DNA from: CBDBDZ01 sp965204215
GTDB lineage: Bacteria > Pseudomonadota > Gammaproteobacteria > Pseudomonadales > GM7GCV1
Direction of reading: 5' to 3'
Assembly: GCA_965204215.1 (NCBI GenBank)
Contig: CBDBDZ010000013.1
Coordinates: 682,001 to 746,000, forward strand
DNA length: 64,000 nucleotides
In this document: piece after piece, positions 47,101-56,175 of the stretch
How the letters are laid out: each line of letters opens with the position of its first letter
Numbering within the stretch: position 1 is the first letter of the stretch
Program-made: the position numbers and the translations under genes
The notes under the pieces: generated by a model
The model's database searches: none
Told to the model about the DNA's origin: nothing
Seen by the model: only the letters and a program-made list of their open reading frames with translations

Positions 47101-49425
47101 GTCCATACTATCAGTTGCACTGACTATCACTGAGTAATTATTATCCGCACCCGAATCCGTTGGGTTTTCAAAATCAGGAGCAGAATTAAAAGCAAGTACC
47201 GCATTGTTGAGGGTAAATGAATTGGAGTCTGACCCGCCTGTTATCGAAAACGTAATCGTATCGTTGTCTACATCGGTAGCTGTTAGCGTAACCACTGCCG
47301 AGGTACTGTTTTCAACAAAAAAAACGCTTGAACTGGAAGAAAACCCAGGAGCATCATTAACAGCTGTAACAGTAATGTCGTACCTCGCTACTCTTGACAC
47401 TGCCTCTTCACTATCAGTTGCTGTAAACTCAATAAAATCACTGCCATTAAAATTGCTATTGGGACTGTACACACGTGAAGCTCCTGTACCCGTTAAAGTA
47501 CCATTCCCCGGCTGTGTCACAATTTGATAGCTGGCAATCGTAGTATCGGCGGCGGTTGCTATAAGCATAATGTTTAAGGTATTGTCTTCCTCAACGCTGA
47601 AAGAGCTATCCAGTGCTTCTGGTGCCTGATTCGCTGCATCGGTTACTGTAACAGTAATCGCCAGAGTTGAACTGTCCATACTATCAGTTGCACTGACTAT
47701 CACTGAGTAATTATTATCTGCACCCGAATCCGTTGGGTTTTCAAAATCAGGAGCAGAATTAAAAGCAAGTACCGCATTGTTGAGGGTAAATGAATTGGAG
47801 TCTGACCCGCCTGTTATCGAAAACGTAATCGTATCGTTGTCTACATCGGTAGCTGTTAGCGTAACCACTGCCGAGGTACTGTTTTCAACAAAAAAAACGC
47901 TTGAACTGGAAGAAAACCCAGGAGCATCATTAACAGCTGTAACAGTAATGTCGTACCTCGCTACTCTTGACACTGCCTCTTCACTATCAGTTGCTGTAAA
48001 CTCAATAAAATCACTGCCATTAAAATTGCTATTGGGACTGTACACACGTGAAGCTCCCGTACCCGTTAAAGTACCATTAACAGGCTGTGTCACAATTTGA
48101 TAGCTGGCAATCGTAGTATCGGTGTCGGTTGCTATAAGCATAATGTTTAAGGTATTGTCTTCCTCAACGCTGAAAGATCTATCCAGTGCTTCTGGTGCCT
48201 GATTCGCTGCATCGGTTACTGTAACAGTAATCGCCAGAGTTGAACTGTCCATACTATCAGTTGCACTGACTATCACTGAGTAATTATTATCTGCATCCGA
48301 ATCCGTTGGGTTTTCAAAATCAGGAGCAGAATTAAAAGCAAGTACCGCATTGTTGAGGGTAAATGAATTGGAGTCTGACCCGCCTGTTATCGAAAACGTA
48401 ATCGTATCGTTTTCTACATCGGTAGCTGTTAGCGTAACCACTGCCGAGGTACTGTTTTCAACAAAAAAAACGGTTGAACTGGAAGAAAACCCAGGAGCAT
48501 CATTAACAGCTGTAACAGTAATGTCGTACCTCGCTACTCTTGACACTGCCCCTTCACTATCAGTTGCTGTAAACTCAATAAAATCACTGCCATTAAAATT
48601 GCTATTGGGACTGTACACACGTGAAGCTCCTGTACCCGTTAAAGTACCATTCCCCGGCTGTGTCACAATTTGATAGCTGGCAATCGTAGTATCGGTGTCG
48701 GTTGCTATAAGCATAATGTTTAAGGTATTGTCTTCCTCAACGCTGAAAGAGCTATCCAGTGCTTCTGGTGCCTGATTCGCTGCATCGGTTACTGTAATAG
48801 TAATCGCCAGAGTTGAACTGCCCATACTATCAGTTGCACTGACTATAACTGAGTAATTATTATCTGCATCCGAATCCGTTGGGTTTTCAAAATCAGGAGC
48901 AGAATTAAAAGCAAGTACCGCATTGTTGAGGGTAAATGAATTGGAGTCTGACCCGCCTATTATCGAAAACGTAATCGTATCGTTGTTTACATCGGTAGCT
49001 GTTAGCGTAACCACTGTTGAGGTACTGTTTTCAGCAATAAAAACTCTCGAACTTGAAGAGAACACAGGAGTATCATTAATAGCTGTAACAGTGATGTCGT
49101 ACCTCGCTACTCTTGACACTGCCCCTTCACTATCAGTTGCTGTAAACTCAATAAAATCACTGCCATTAAAATTGCTATTGGGACTGTACACACGTGAAGC
49201 TCCCGTACCCGTTAAAGTGCCATTAACAGGCTGTGTCACAATTTGATAGCTGGCAATCGTGCCGTCGGTGTCGGTCGCTATAAGCATAATGTCTAAGGTA
49301 TTGTTTTCCTCAACACTAAAAGATCTGTCCAATGCTTCTGGCGCCTGGTTGGGTGAACTATCTCCTGCACATGAACTGAGCGTAATCAGGGTAGCAATTA
49401 GAATAAGTAGCTTGTTAAGTTTCAT
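42433..49425 (-). CDS. Giant repeat lipoprotein 1: cadherin-like array plus beta-propeller
   Basis: A 2330-aa predicted lipoprotein. The signal MKLNKLLILIATLITLSSC has a lipobox with Cys19, and the residue after Cys is Ala, which favours outer-membrane sorting. From about 25 to 1655 come eight 191-aa units and a final half unit. Each unit is an Ig-like domain (SFSVEEDNTLNI...YSPNSNFNGSDFIEFTATD) followed by a cadherin-like domain with calcium-type motifs (VNDAP, DFENP, DADN). A linker of about 115 residues follows, then twelve blades of about 47 residues (LVADSGLNAIVAVDLTTGNR type) to the C-terminus, a likely pair of six-bladed propellers. Probable cell-surface adhesin or scaffold. The ATG at 49425 is preferred over the upstream TTG at 49440. 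Confidence 0.88.
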   Translation of the reverse strand: MKLNKLLILIATLITLSSCAGDSSPNQAPEALDRSFSVEENNTLDIMLIATDTDGTIASYQIVTQPVNGTLTGTGASRVYSPNSNFNGSDFIEFTATDSEGAVSRVARYDITVTAINDTPVFSSSSRVFIAENSTSTVVTLTATDVNNDTITFSIIGGSDSNSFTLNNAVLAFNSAPDFENPTDSDADNNYSVIVSATDSMGSSTLAITITVTDAANQAPEALDSSFSVEEDNTLNIMLIATDTDTTIASYQIVTQPGNGTLTGTGASRVYSPNSNFNGSDFIEFTATDSEGAVSRVARYDITVTAVNDAPGFSSSSTVFFVENSTSAVVTLTATDVENDTITFSITGGSDSNSFTLNNAVLAFNSAPDFENPTDSDADNNYSVIVSATDSMDSSTLAITVTVTDAANQAPEALDRSFSVEEDNTLNIMLIATDTDTTIASYQIVTQPVNGTLTGTGASRVYSPNSNFNGSDFIEFTATDSEEAVSRVARYDITVTAVNDAPGFSSSSSVFFVENSTSAVVTLTATDVDNDTITFSITGGSDSNSFTLNNAVLAFNSAPDFENPTDSGADNNYSVIVSATDSMDSSTLAITVTVTDAANQAPEALDSSFSVEEDNTLNIMLIATAADTTIASYQIVTQPGNGTLTGTGASRVYSPNSNFNGSDFIEFTATDSEEAVSRVARYDITVTAVNDAPGFSSSSSVFFVENSTSAVVTLTATDVDNDTITFSITGGSDSNSFTLNNAVLAFNSAPDFENPTDSGADNNYSVIVSATDSMDSSTLAITVTVTDAANQPPIALDSSFSVEEDNTLNIMLIAIAADTTIASYQIVTQPGNGTLTGTGASRLYSPNSNFNGSDFIEFTATDSEGAVSRVARYDITVTAVNDAPGFSSSSTVFFVENSTSAVVTLTATDVENDTITFSITGGSDSNSFTLNNAVLAFNSAPDFENPTDSGADNNYSVIVSATDSMDSSTLAITVTVTDAANQAPEALDSSFSVEEDNTLNIMLIATDTDTTIASYQIVTQPGNGTLTGTGASRVYSPNSNFNGSDFIEFTATDSEEAVSRVARYDITVTAVNDAPGFSSSSTVFFAENNTSAVVTLTATDVDNDTITFSITGGSDSNSFTLNNAVLAFNSAPDFENPTDSGADNDYSVTVSATDGMDSSTLAITVTVTDVANQAPEALDRSFSVEEDNTLNIMLIAIAPDATIASYQIVTPPGNGTLTGTGASRVYSPNSNFNGSDFIEFTATDNNEAVSRVARYDITVTAVNDAPGFSSSSTVFFVENSTSAVVTLTATDVENDTFTFSITGGSDSNSFTLNNAVLAFNSAPDFENPTDSGADNDYSVIVSATDGMDSSTLAITVTVTDAANQAPEALDRSFSVEEDNTLNIMLIATDTDTTIASYQIVTQPGNGTLTGTGASRVYSPNSNFNGSDFIEFTATDSEEAVSRVARYDITVTPDNDAPGFSSSSSVFFAENSTSAVVTLTATDVENDTITFSITGGSDSNSFTLNNAVLAFNSAPDFENPTDSNADNNYSIIVSATDGMDSSTLAITVTVTDTNDAPEFSSSSSVFFAENSTSAVVTLTATDVDNDTITFSITGGSDSNSFTLNNAVLAFNSAPDFENPTDSDTDNDYSVTVSATDGMDSSTLAITVTVTDESQLRLAVSYPTPNANLGGEVTQTTVTGNLFDDEDDDVSTTDIDSVMVNSIEAQLSDGNSRWSARVPVSTGFNTLTVGVSDGLTTESVIQLLNNALILGVAADMVLDSTNNRLLVADSFQNAIVAVDLTTGNGTVISDSVTGSGINFSFPRSLALDSGNNRVLVADSGLSAVIAVDLVTGNRTVVSDSSTGSGTNLSSLSSIALDSDNNRVLVSDLSLDAIVAVDLTTGNRTVISDSSTGSGTNFDNLQDIVLDSNNNRVLVTDSGLNAVIAVDLTTGDRTVITDSVTGSGTNFFSLQFIALDSSNNQVVVTDASLGAVVTVDLATGNRTVISNFSTGSGVNFVSPRNVVSDSSNNRALVIDISLNAILAVDFTTGNRTTILDSSTGSGTNFVNLQGIVLDSNNNRALVTDITIDTIAAVDLATGNRTVISNFSTGSGTNFNDPQSIVLDSNNNRALVADSALDAIVAVDLATGNRTVISNNSTGSGINFSDPQDIVLDSNNNRVLVADSGLNAIVAVDLATGNRTVISDSGTGSGTNFVNLQGIVLDSNNNRVVAVDDAGAINNGIFAVDLSTGDRTVISDSSTGSGTNFFNPQDIVLDSNNNRVLVTDITLDAIVAVDLATGNRAVISNDSTGSGMNFNTPRSIVLDSNNNRVLVADSGLNVVFVVDLATGERAIASR
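44480..49360 (-). repeat. 573-bp tandem repeat array, gene 1 (8 units plus a half)
   Basis: Eight in-frame units of exactly 573 bp plus one 297-bp half unit nearest the propeller. Neighbouring units are nearly identical; the differences are confined to a few positions. The unit nearest the N-terminus and the half unit are the most divergent, the usual pattern when repeats are homogenised by unequal crossing-over. Confidence 0.95.
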
Positions 49426-49506
49426 TTTAAATAGTCTCAAAGATTTGTTAATTTCGTGATTGGCGGTTGAATTTAATATGTTTGTGGCTGCTTTTGAAGT
49501 TAAGGT

Positions 49507-49945
49507 TCATTTTGGGTTAAATGCCATTTTGCGAATGAGCGAGAAATTTTCGGCGGCATTACCGGTTCTAACTCGACACTGGTTTTCATCAAAGGTCACA
49601 TCTAATACCCAGTGCAGTTGATTTTCGATTCCCCAATGTTGTCGAATGGCTTTGGCAAAGAATGTGGCGTTAGCGGGTCTGGAACTGATGTAATAGCGTT
49701 GCTCTTTGCTTGTCGTATGCTGGATTTGGCGCGTTGATTCAACCATGATAATACTCATCAAGTCAGACCATTCAGGGTGTTGCTGTTTGAGCTATTGAAT
49801 ATCATCAATGACCCAATACTGACGTGTTTCGATACGCCCATGGCCTTTGTCAACGGTATCAGTGTAACGACTGTTATCCGATGTTGGAGTGTTACCCATA
49901 GCGTCAAAATAGGTGCGTACATCGTCGAATAAATCGCCATGGCTA
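49507..49945 (-). pseudogene. ISAs1-family transposase relic, unit 1
   Basis: The minus-strand frame covers the middle and C-terminal part of an ISAs1 transposase: VDKGHGRIETRQYWVIDDIQ, then an in-frame TAG (49792-49794, where the family has Trp), then YYISSRPANATFFAKAIRQH and WGIENQLHWVLDVTFDEN, ending early after RKMAFNPK. The N-terminal half and both IS ends are missing, so it is inactive. It lies about 80 bp upstream of lipoprotein gene 1 in the same orientation. Confidence 0.9.
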
Positions 49946-50100
49946 CCTGTGACTACTCCAATTATCTCTATTATTTCTTTACCTGGGATGGTTTCTGAGG
50001 TTGTATATATCATATCCGAAAGTACATAATTTTTATTAAACGGCGCAGTTTTACTGCCCCCATTATTCAATCTATAATTCAATCTATAATTCAATCTAAT
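49946..50100 (-). pseudogene. UPF0145/YbjQ-like gene fragment, unit 1
   Basis: Encodes NYVLSDMIYTTSETIPGKEI then IEIIGVVTGS, matching the N-terminus of YbjQ/UPF0145 proteins, fused directly to the ISAs1 relic. The upstream side has three tandem copies of an ATTCAATCTATA-like 12-13-mer; unit 0 has two. The rest of the gene is missing. Confidence 0.65.
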
Positions 50101-50113
50101 CTATTGTTAATGT

Positions 50114-50613
50114 CACTGCTGTCCCATAAACTTTTGATGGGTAGTTAAAACAAAGACTATTCTCTGCGGATTTGTTAAAATGGTTGTACGAAAAATCATT
50201 TAAAATCAACGAGAGAATAGCTTTGAGTCATAATAGTACTATATTTTCGCAATTACTGAAACTGGTTTCGAGACATGAATTTGAAATACTTGCAAAAACC
50301 CATCATAAAGGGCGTTCATTGAGGAAAATGTCGCGTTGGTCACAATTTGTATCATTGAGTTTTGCTCAGCTAGCAGGTCGTTGTAGCTTGCGTGATATTG
50401 TCAGTAATTTGTCGAGGCAACGTAATAAAAGTTATCACTTAGACATTGGAACTGTAAGTCGTTCATCACTGGCTCGTGTTAACGAGCAACAACCTTATCA
50501 GTTGTATGAAGCACTATTTTACAAGCTGTTGTCACGTTGCCAATCATTAGCACCAAAGCATAGTTTTCGATTTAAGAATAAATTGTATTCACTTGATGCT
50601 TCGACCATTGATT
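50114..50613 (+). pseudogene. IS4-family (DUF4372) transposase relic, unit 1
   Basis: Starts with an IS-end-like TCACTGCTGTCCCATAAACT. It then encodes the N-terminal DUF4372 part of an IS4 transposase (FSQLLKLVSRHEFEILAKTH, GRCSLRDIVSNLSRQRNKSY, SLARVNEQQPYQLYEALFYK) and stops at LYSLDASTID with a TAA at 50613, before the catalytic domain is completed. TTAATG occurs on both sides, a possible target duplication. Truncated, so inactive. Confidence 0.88.
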
Positions 50614-50615
50614 AA

Positions 50616-50837
50616 TGTTTTCAACACGTCTTTATCTGTAGAACTGTTGCCTCTTTCACCAAACCCCAATGATATGCCTCCTCTAGTGTACAGGTTCAGA
50701 ATATGAATTTGACTGGCCTCAGGCTTGAAAATAATATAGTTAACAACACTTCATAAGGTCACAATTGATCAATTACCCACAAAACGGATTATTTTATATT
50801 TTGTTATCGGCTTACAGCATCTTGCAAGTTTGGTAAA
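50616..50837. repeat. Conserved 3' flank of lipoprotein gene 2
   Basis: Near-identical to 42207-42432. No gene seen. The duplication unit from here to 56677 is about 6.06 kb; the preceding one (42207-50615) is about 8.4 kb, the difference being mainly four 573-bp repeats. Confidence 0.85.
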
Positions 50838-53800
50838 TTACCGAGAAGCAATAGCACGTTCACCTGTGGCTAAATCCACCACAAAGACAACATTCAAGCC
50901 AGAATCAGCAACCAGCGCCCGATTGTTGTTGCTATCTAATACAATACTCCGAGGAGTATTAAAGTTCATACCAGAGCCTGTACTATCATTTGAAATTACA
51001 GCGCGATTGCCTGTAGATAAATCCACCGCAACGATAGCATCCAAGGTTATATCAGTGACCAGTACTCGATTGTTATTGCTATCTAATACAATATCTTGAG
51101 GATTGAAAAAGTTTGTGCCAGAACCTGTACTGCTATCTGAAATCACGGTGCGGTCCCCTGTGGACAAATCCACCGCAAAAATGCCACTATCTACACCTGC
51201 ATCATCAACAGCGACTACCCGATTGTTGTTGCTATCTAATACAATACCCTGAAGATTAACAAAGTTTGTGCCAGAGCCTGTACCGCTATCTGAAATTACA
51301 GTGCGATTGCCTGTAGCTAAATCCACCGCAACGATAGCATTTAGACCTGAATCAGCAACCAGTACTCGATTGTTATTGCTATCTAATACAATATCTTGAG
51401 GATTGTCAAAGTTTATGCCAGAGCCTGTACTATTATTTGAAATTACAGTGCGATTACCTGTGGCTAAATCTACCGCAACGATAGCATCTAGAGCTGAATC
51501 AGCAACCAGCGCCCGATTGTTGTTGCTATCTAATACAATACTCTGAGGATCATTAAAGTTTGTGCCAGAGCCTGTACCAAAATTTGAAATTACAGTGCGA
51601 TTGCCTGTAGCTAAATCCACCGCAGCAATGGTATCTATAGTTAAATCACTAACCAGTGCCCGATTGTTGTTGCTATCTAATACAATACTGGAAAGTAAGG
51701 AAAGGTTTGTACCAGAGCCTGTATTGCTATCTGAAACCACAGTGCGATTACCTGTGGTGAAATCCACTGCAAGGATAGCATTCAAACTAATATCAATAAC
51801 CAGCGCCCGATTGTTGCTACTATCTGATACAACATTCCGAGGAGAAACAAAGTTTGCGCCAGAGCCTGTACTAAAATTTGAAATCACAGTACGATTGCCT
51901 GTGGCTAAATCCACCGTAACGACAGCAGCTAGATTTGCATCAGTAACCACTACTTGATTGTTGCTGCTATCTAATGCAATAAACTGAAGACTAAAAAAGT
52001 TTGTGCCAGAACCTGTAACGCTATCTGCAATCACAGTGCGATCGCCTGTGGTTAAATCCACCGCAATAACGGCATTTAGACCTGAATCAGTAACCAGTAG
52101 CCGATTGTTGTTGCTATCAAGTACAATATCTTCAGCATTGTCAAAGTTTGTGCCAGAGCCTGTACTGCTATCTGAAATCACAGTACGATTGCCTGTGGTT
52201 AAATCCACCGCAACAATGGCATCTAAACTTAAGTCACTAACCAGAACTCGATTGTTGTTACTATCTAATACAATGTTGTTAAGAAAAAAGCTAAAGTTTA
52301 TGCCAGAGCCTGTGCTGTTATCTGAAACCACAGTGCGATTACCTGTGACCAAATCTACTGCAATGATAGCAAGCAAACTTGAATCAGCAACCAAAACCCG
52401 ATTGTTGCCGCTATCTAATGCAAGACTTCTGGGGAAAGCAAAGTTTATGCCAGAGCCTGTAACGCTATCTGAAATCACAGTGCCATTACCTGTGGTTAAA
52501 TCCACCGCAACGATAGCATTTAGACCTGAATCAGCAACCAGTAGCCGATTGTTGGTGCTATCTAACACCATGTCTGACGCAATTCCCAATATACGTGCAT
52601 TATTCAGCAATTGACTTACTGACTCTGTAGTTAATCCATCGCTAACACCTACTGTGAGGGTATTAAAACCTATACTTACTGGCACTCTTGCTGACCAACG
52701 ACTATTTCCATCACTTAATTGCGCTTCGATGCTATTAACCATTACTGAATCAATATCTGTTGTTGATACATCATCATCTTCATCATCAAATAAATTCCCT
52801 GTCACAGTAGTTTGAGTCACTTCGCCACCCAGATTGGCATTAGGCGTTGGATAGCTTACGGCCAAGCGTAGTTGTGACTCATCGGTTACTGTAACAGTAA
52901 TCGCCAGAGTTGAACTGTCCATACCATCAGTTGCACTGACTGTAACCGAGTAATCATTATCTGCATCCGAATCCGTTGGGTTTTCAAAATCAGGAGCAGA
53001 ATTAAAAGCAAGTACCGCATTGTTGAGGGTAAATGAATTTGAGTCTGACCCGCCTGTTATCGAAAACGTAATCGTATCGTTGTCTACATCGGTAGCGGTT
53101 AGCGTAACCACTGCCGAGGTACTGTTTTCAGCAAAAAAAACGCTCGAACTGGAAGAAAACTCAGGAGCATCATTAGTATCGGTAACAGTAACAGTAATCG
53201 CCAGAGTTGAACTGTCCATACCATCAGTTGCACTGACTATAATTGAGTAATTATTATCTGCATTCGAATCCGTTGGGTTTTCAAAATCAGGAGCAGAATT
53301 AAAAGCAAGTACCGCATTGTTGAGGGTAAATGAATTGGAGTCTGACCCGCCTGTTATCGAAAACGTAATCGTATCGTTTTCTACATCGGTAGCGGTTAGC
53401 GTAACCACTGCCGAGGTACTGTTTTCAGCAAAAAAAACGCTCGAACTGGAAGAAAACCCAGGAGCATCATTATCAGGTGTAACAGTAATGTCGTACCTCG
53501 CTACTCTTGACACTGCCTCTTCACTATCAGTTGCTGTAAACTCAATAAAATCACTGCCATTAAAATTGCTATTGGGACTGTACACACGTGAAGCTCCCGT
53601 ACCCGTTAAAGTGCCATTACCCGGCTGTGTCACAATTTGATAGCTGGCAATCGTAGTATCGGTGTCGGTTGCTATAAGCATAATGTTTAAGGTATTGTCT
53701 TCCTCAACGCTGAAAGATCTATCCAGTGCTTCTGGTGCCTGATTCGCTGCATCGGTTACTGTAACAGTAATCGCCAGAGTTGAACTGTCCATACTATCAG

Positions 53801-55538
53801 TTGCACTGACGATCACTGAGTAATCATTATCTGCATCCGAATCCGTTGGGTTTTCAAAATCAGGAGCAGAATTAAAAGCAAGTACCGCATTGTTGAGGGT
53901 AAATGAATTTGAGTCTGACCCGCCTGTTATCGAAAACGTAATCGTATCGTTGTCTACATCGGTAGCGGTTAGCGTAACCACTGCCGAGGTACTGTTTTCA
54001 ACAAAAAAAACGGTTGAACTGGAAGAAAACCCAGGAGCATCATTAACAGCTGTAACAGTAATGTCGTACCTCGCTACTCTTGACACTGCCCCATTATTAT
54101 CAGTTGCTGTAAACTCAATAAAATCACTGCCATTAAAATTGCTATTGGGACTGTACACACGTGAAGCTCCTGTACCCGTTAAAGTGCCATTAACAGGCTG
54201 TGTCACAATTTGATAGCTGGCAATCGTAGCATCGGGGGCGATTGCTATAAGCATAATGTTTAAGGTATTGTCTTCCTCAACGCTGAAAGAGCTATCCAGT
54301 GCTTCTGGTGGCTGATTCGCTACATCGGTTACTGTAACAGTAATCGCCAGAGTTGAACTGTCCATACCATCAGTTGCACTGACTATCACTGAGTAATTAT
54401 TATCTGCATCCGAATCCGTTGGGTTTTCAAAATCAGGAGCAGAATTAAAAGCAAGTACCGCATTGTTGAGGGTAAATGAATTGGAGTCTGACCCGCCTGT
54501 TATCGAAAACGTAATCGTATCGTTGTCTACATCGGTAGCGGTTAGCGTAACCACTGCCGAGGTATTGTTTTCAGCAAAAAAAACGGTTGAACTGGAAGAA
54601 AACCCAGGAGCATCATTAACAGCTGTAACAGTAATGTCGTACCTCGCTACTCTTGACACTGCCCCTTCACTATCAGTTGCTGTAAACTCAATAAAATCAC
54701 TGCCATTAAAATTGCTATTGGGACTGTACACACGTGAAGCTCCCGTACCCGTTAAAGTGCCATTACCCGGCTGTGTCACAATTTGATAGCTGGCAATCGT
54801 AGTATCGGTGTCGGTTGCTATAAGCATAATGTTTAAGGTATTGTCTTCCTCAACGCTGAAAGAGCTATCCAGTGCTATTGGTGCCTGATTCGCTGCATCG
54901 GTTACTGTAACAGTAATCGCCAGAGTTGAACTGCCCATACTATCAGTTGCACTGACTATAACTGAGTAATTATTATCTGCATCCGAATCCGTTGGGTTTT
55001 CAAAATCAGGAGCAGAATTAAAAGCAAGTACCGCATTGTTGAGGGTAAATGAATTGGAGTCTGACCCGCCTATTATCGAAAACGTAATCGTATCGTTTCC
55101 TATATCGGTAGCTGTTAGCGTAACCACTGTTGAGGTACTGTTTTCAGCAATAAAAACTCTCGAACTTGAAGAGAACACAGGAGTATCATTAATAGCTGTA
55201 ACAGTGATGTCGTACCTCGCTACTCTTGACACTGCCCCTTCATTATCAGTTGCTCTAAACTCAATAAAATCGCTGCCATTAAAATTGCTAGTGGGTTTGT
55301 ACACATATGAAGCTCCCGTACCAGTCAAAATGCCATTACTCGGCTGTGTCACAATTTGATAGCCGACAATCGTGCCGTCGGTGTCGGTCGCTATAAGCAT
55401 AATGTCTAAGGTATTGTTTTCCTCAACACTAAAAGATCTGTCCAATGCTTCTGGCACCTGGTTGGGTGAACTATCTCCTCCACATGAACTGAGCGTAATC
55501 AGGGTAGCAATTAGAATAAGTAGCTTGTTAAGTTTCAT
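50838..55538 (-). CDS. Giant repeat lipoprotein 2: shorter cadherin-like array plus beta-propeller
   Basis: A 1566-aa paralogue of gene 1 with the same signal peptide (Cys19, then Gly-Gly), but only four full 191-aa units plus the half unit (about 25-888), the same linker and twelve propeller blades to the C-terminus. It is exactly 764 residues (4 x 191) shorter than gene 1. Some unit-specific residues, such as the first Ig domain reading GYQIVTQPSNGIL and YVYKPTSNFNG, are shared with gene 3 rather than gene 1. Same upstream arrangement (ISAs1 relic) as gene 1. ATG at 55538 preferred over TTG at 55553. Confidence 0.88.
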   Translation of the reverse strand: MKLNKLLILIATLITLSSCGGDSSPNQVPEALDRSFSVEENNTLDIMLIATDTDGTIVGYQIVTQPSNGILTGTGASYVYKPTSNFNGSDFIEFRATDNEGAVSRVARYDITVTAINDTPVFSSSSRVFIAENSTSTVVTLTATDIGNDTITFSIIGGSDSNSFTLNNAVLAFNSAPDFENPTDSDADNNYSVIVSATDSMGSSTLAITVTVTDAANQAPIALDSSFSVEEDNTLNIMLIATDTDTTIASYQIVTQPGNGTLTGTGASRVYSPNSNFNGSDFIEFTATDSEGAVSRVARYDITVTAVNDAPGFSSSSTVFFAENNTSAVVTLTATDVDNDTITFSITGGSDSNSFTLNNAVLAFNSAPDFENPTDSDADNNYSVIVSATDGMDSSTLAITVTVTDVANQPPEALDSSFSVEEDNTLNIMLIAIAPDATIASYQIVTQPVNGTLTGTGASRVYSPNSNFNGSDFIEFTATDNNGAVSRVARYDITVTAVNDAPGFSSSSTVFFVENSTSAVVTLTATDVDNDTITFSITGGSDSNSFTLNNAVLAFNSAPDFENPTDSDADNDYSVIVSATDSMDSSTLAITVTVTDAANQAPEALDRSFSVEEDNTLNIMLIATDTDTTIASYQIVTQPGNGTLTGTGASRVYSPNSNFNGSDFIEFTATDSEEAVSRVARYDITVTPDNDAPGFSSSSSVFFAENSTSAVVTLTATDVENDTITFSITGGSDSNSFTLNNAVLAFNSAPDFENPTDSNADNNYSIIVSATDGMDSSTLAITVTVTDTNDAPEFSSSSSVFFAENSTSAVVTLTATDVDNDTITFSITGGSDSNSFTLNNAVLAFNSAPDFENPTDSDADNDYSVTVSATDGMDSSTLAITVTVTDESQLRLAVSYPTPNANLGGEVTQTTVTGNLFDDEDDDVSTTDIDSVMVNSIEAQLSDGNSRWSARVPVSIGFNTLTVGVSDGLTTESVSQLLNNARILGIASDMVLDSTNNRLLVADSGLNAIVAVDLTTGNGTVISDSVTGSGINFAFPRSLALDSGNNRVLVADSSLLAIIAVDLVTGNRTVVSDNSTGSGINFSFFLNNIVLDSNNNRVLVSDLSLDAIVAVDLTTGNRTVISDSSTGSGTNFDNAEDIVLDSNNNRLLVTDSGLNAVIAVDLTTGDRTVIADSVTGSGTNFFSLQFIALDSSNNQVVVTDANLAAVVTVDLATGNRTVISNFSTGSGANFVSPRNVVSDSSNNRALVIDISLNAILAVDFTTGNRTVVSDSNTGSGTNLSLLSSIVLDSNNNRALVSDLTIDTIAAVDLATGNRTVISNFGTGSGTNFNDPQSIVLDSNNNRALVADSALDAIVAVDLATGNRTVISNNSTGSGINFDNPQDIVLDSNNNRVLVADSGLNAIVAVDLATGNRTVISDSGTGSGTNFVNLQGIVLDSNNNRVVAVDDAGVDSGIFAVDLSTGDRTVISDSSTGSGTNFFNPQDIVLDSNNNRVLVTDITLDAIVAVDLSTGNRAVISNDSTGSGMNFNTPRSIVLDSNNNRALVADSGLNVVFVVDLATGERAIASR
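52880..55470 (-). repeat. 573-bp tandem repeat array, gene 2 (4 units plus a half)
   Basis: Four full units and the 297-bp half unit, in the same frame and order of end units as in gene 1. The loss or gain of whole units keeps the frame. Confidence 0.95.
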
Positions 55539-55619
55539 TTTAAATAGTCTCAAAGATTTGTTAATTTCGTGATTGGCGGTTGAATTTAATATGTTTGTGG
55601 CTGCTTTTGAAGTTAAGGT

Positions 55620-56004
55620 TCATTTTGGGTTAAATGCCATTTTGCGAATGAGCGAGAAATTTTCGGCGGCATTACCGGTTCTAACTCGACACTGGTTTTC
55701 ATCAAAGGTCACATCTAATACCCAGTGCAGTTGATTTTCGATTCCCCAATGTTGTCGAATGGCTTTGGCAAAGAATGTGGCGTTAGCGGGTCTGGAACTG
55801 ATGTAATAGCGTTGCTCTTTGCTTGTCGTATGCTGGATTTGGCGCGTTGATTCAACCATGATAATACTCATCAAGTCAGAGCATTCAGGGTGTTGCTGTT
55901 TGAGCTATTGAATATCATCAATGACCCAATACTGACGTGTTTCGATACGCCCATGGCCTTTGTCAACGGTATCAGTGTAACGACTGTTATCCTAAATCGC
56001 CATG
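55620..56004 (-). pseudogene. ISAs1-family transposase relic, unit 2
   Basis: Same fragment as at 49507-49945 with the identical in-frame TAG (55905-55907), plus a 50-bp deletion at 55992/55993 relative to unit 1. The nonsense mutation therefore predates the segmental duplication and the deletion followed it. Confidence 0.9.
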
Positions 56005-56160
56005 GCTACCTGTGACTACTCCAATTATCTCTATTATTTCTTTACCTGGGATGGTTTCTGAGGTTGTATATATCATATCCGAAAGTACATAATTTTTATT
56101 AAACGGCGCAGTTTTACTGCCCCATTATTCAATCTATAATTCAATCTATAATTCAATCTA
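56005..56160 (-). pseudogene. UPF0145/YbjQ-like gene fragment, unit 2
   Basis: Copy of the fragment at 49946-50100, one C shorter in a CCCC run (56121-56124), so its frame differs. Not functional. Confidence 0.6.
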
Positions 56161-56175
56161 ATCTATTGTTAATGT

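Noticed and set aside
44615..49246. Series of plus-strand 76- and 107-codon frames every 573 bp opposite the lipoprotein genes
   Set aside because: They are antisense shadows of the repeat units, with the spacing of the repeats, and the minus strand clearly encodes the protein.
42433..49425. Possible CRISPR array because of the regular repeats
   Set aside because: The period is 573 bp or 141 bp, there are no short unique spacers, and the repeats are in-frame coding sequence.
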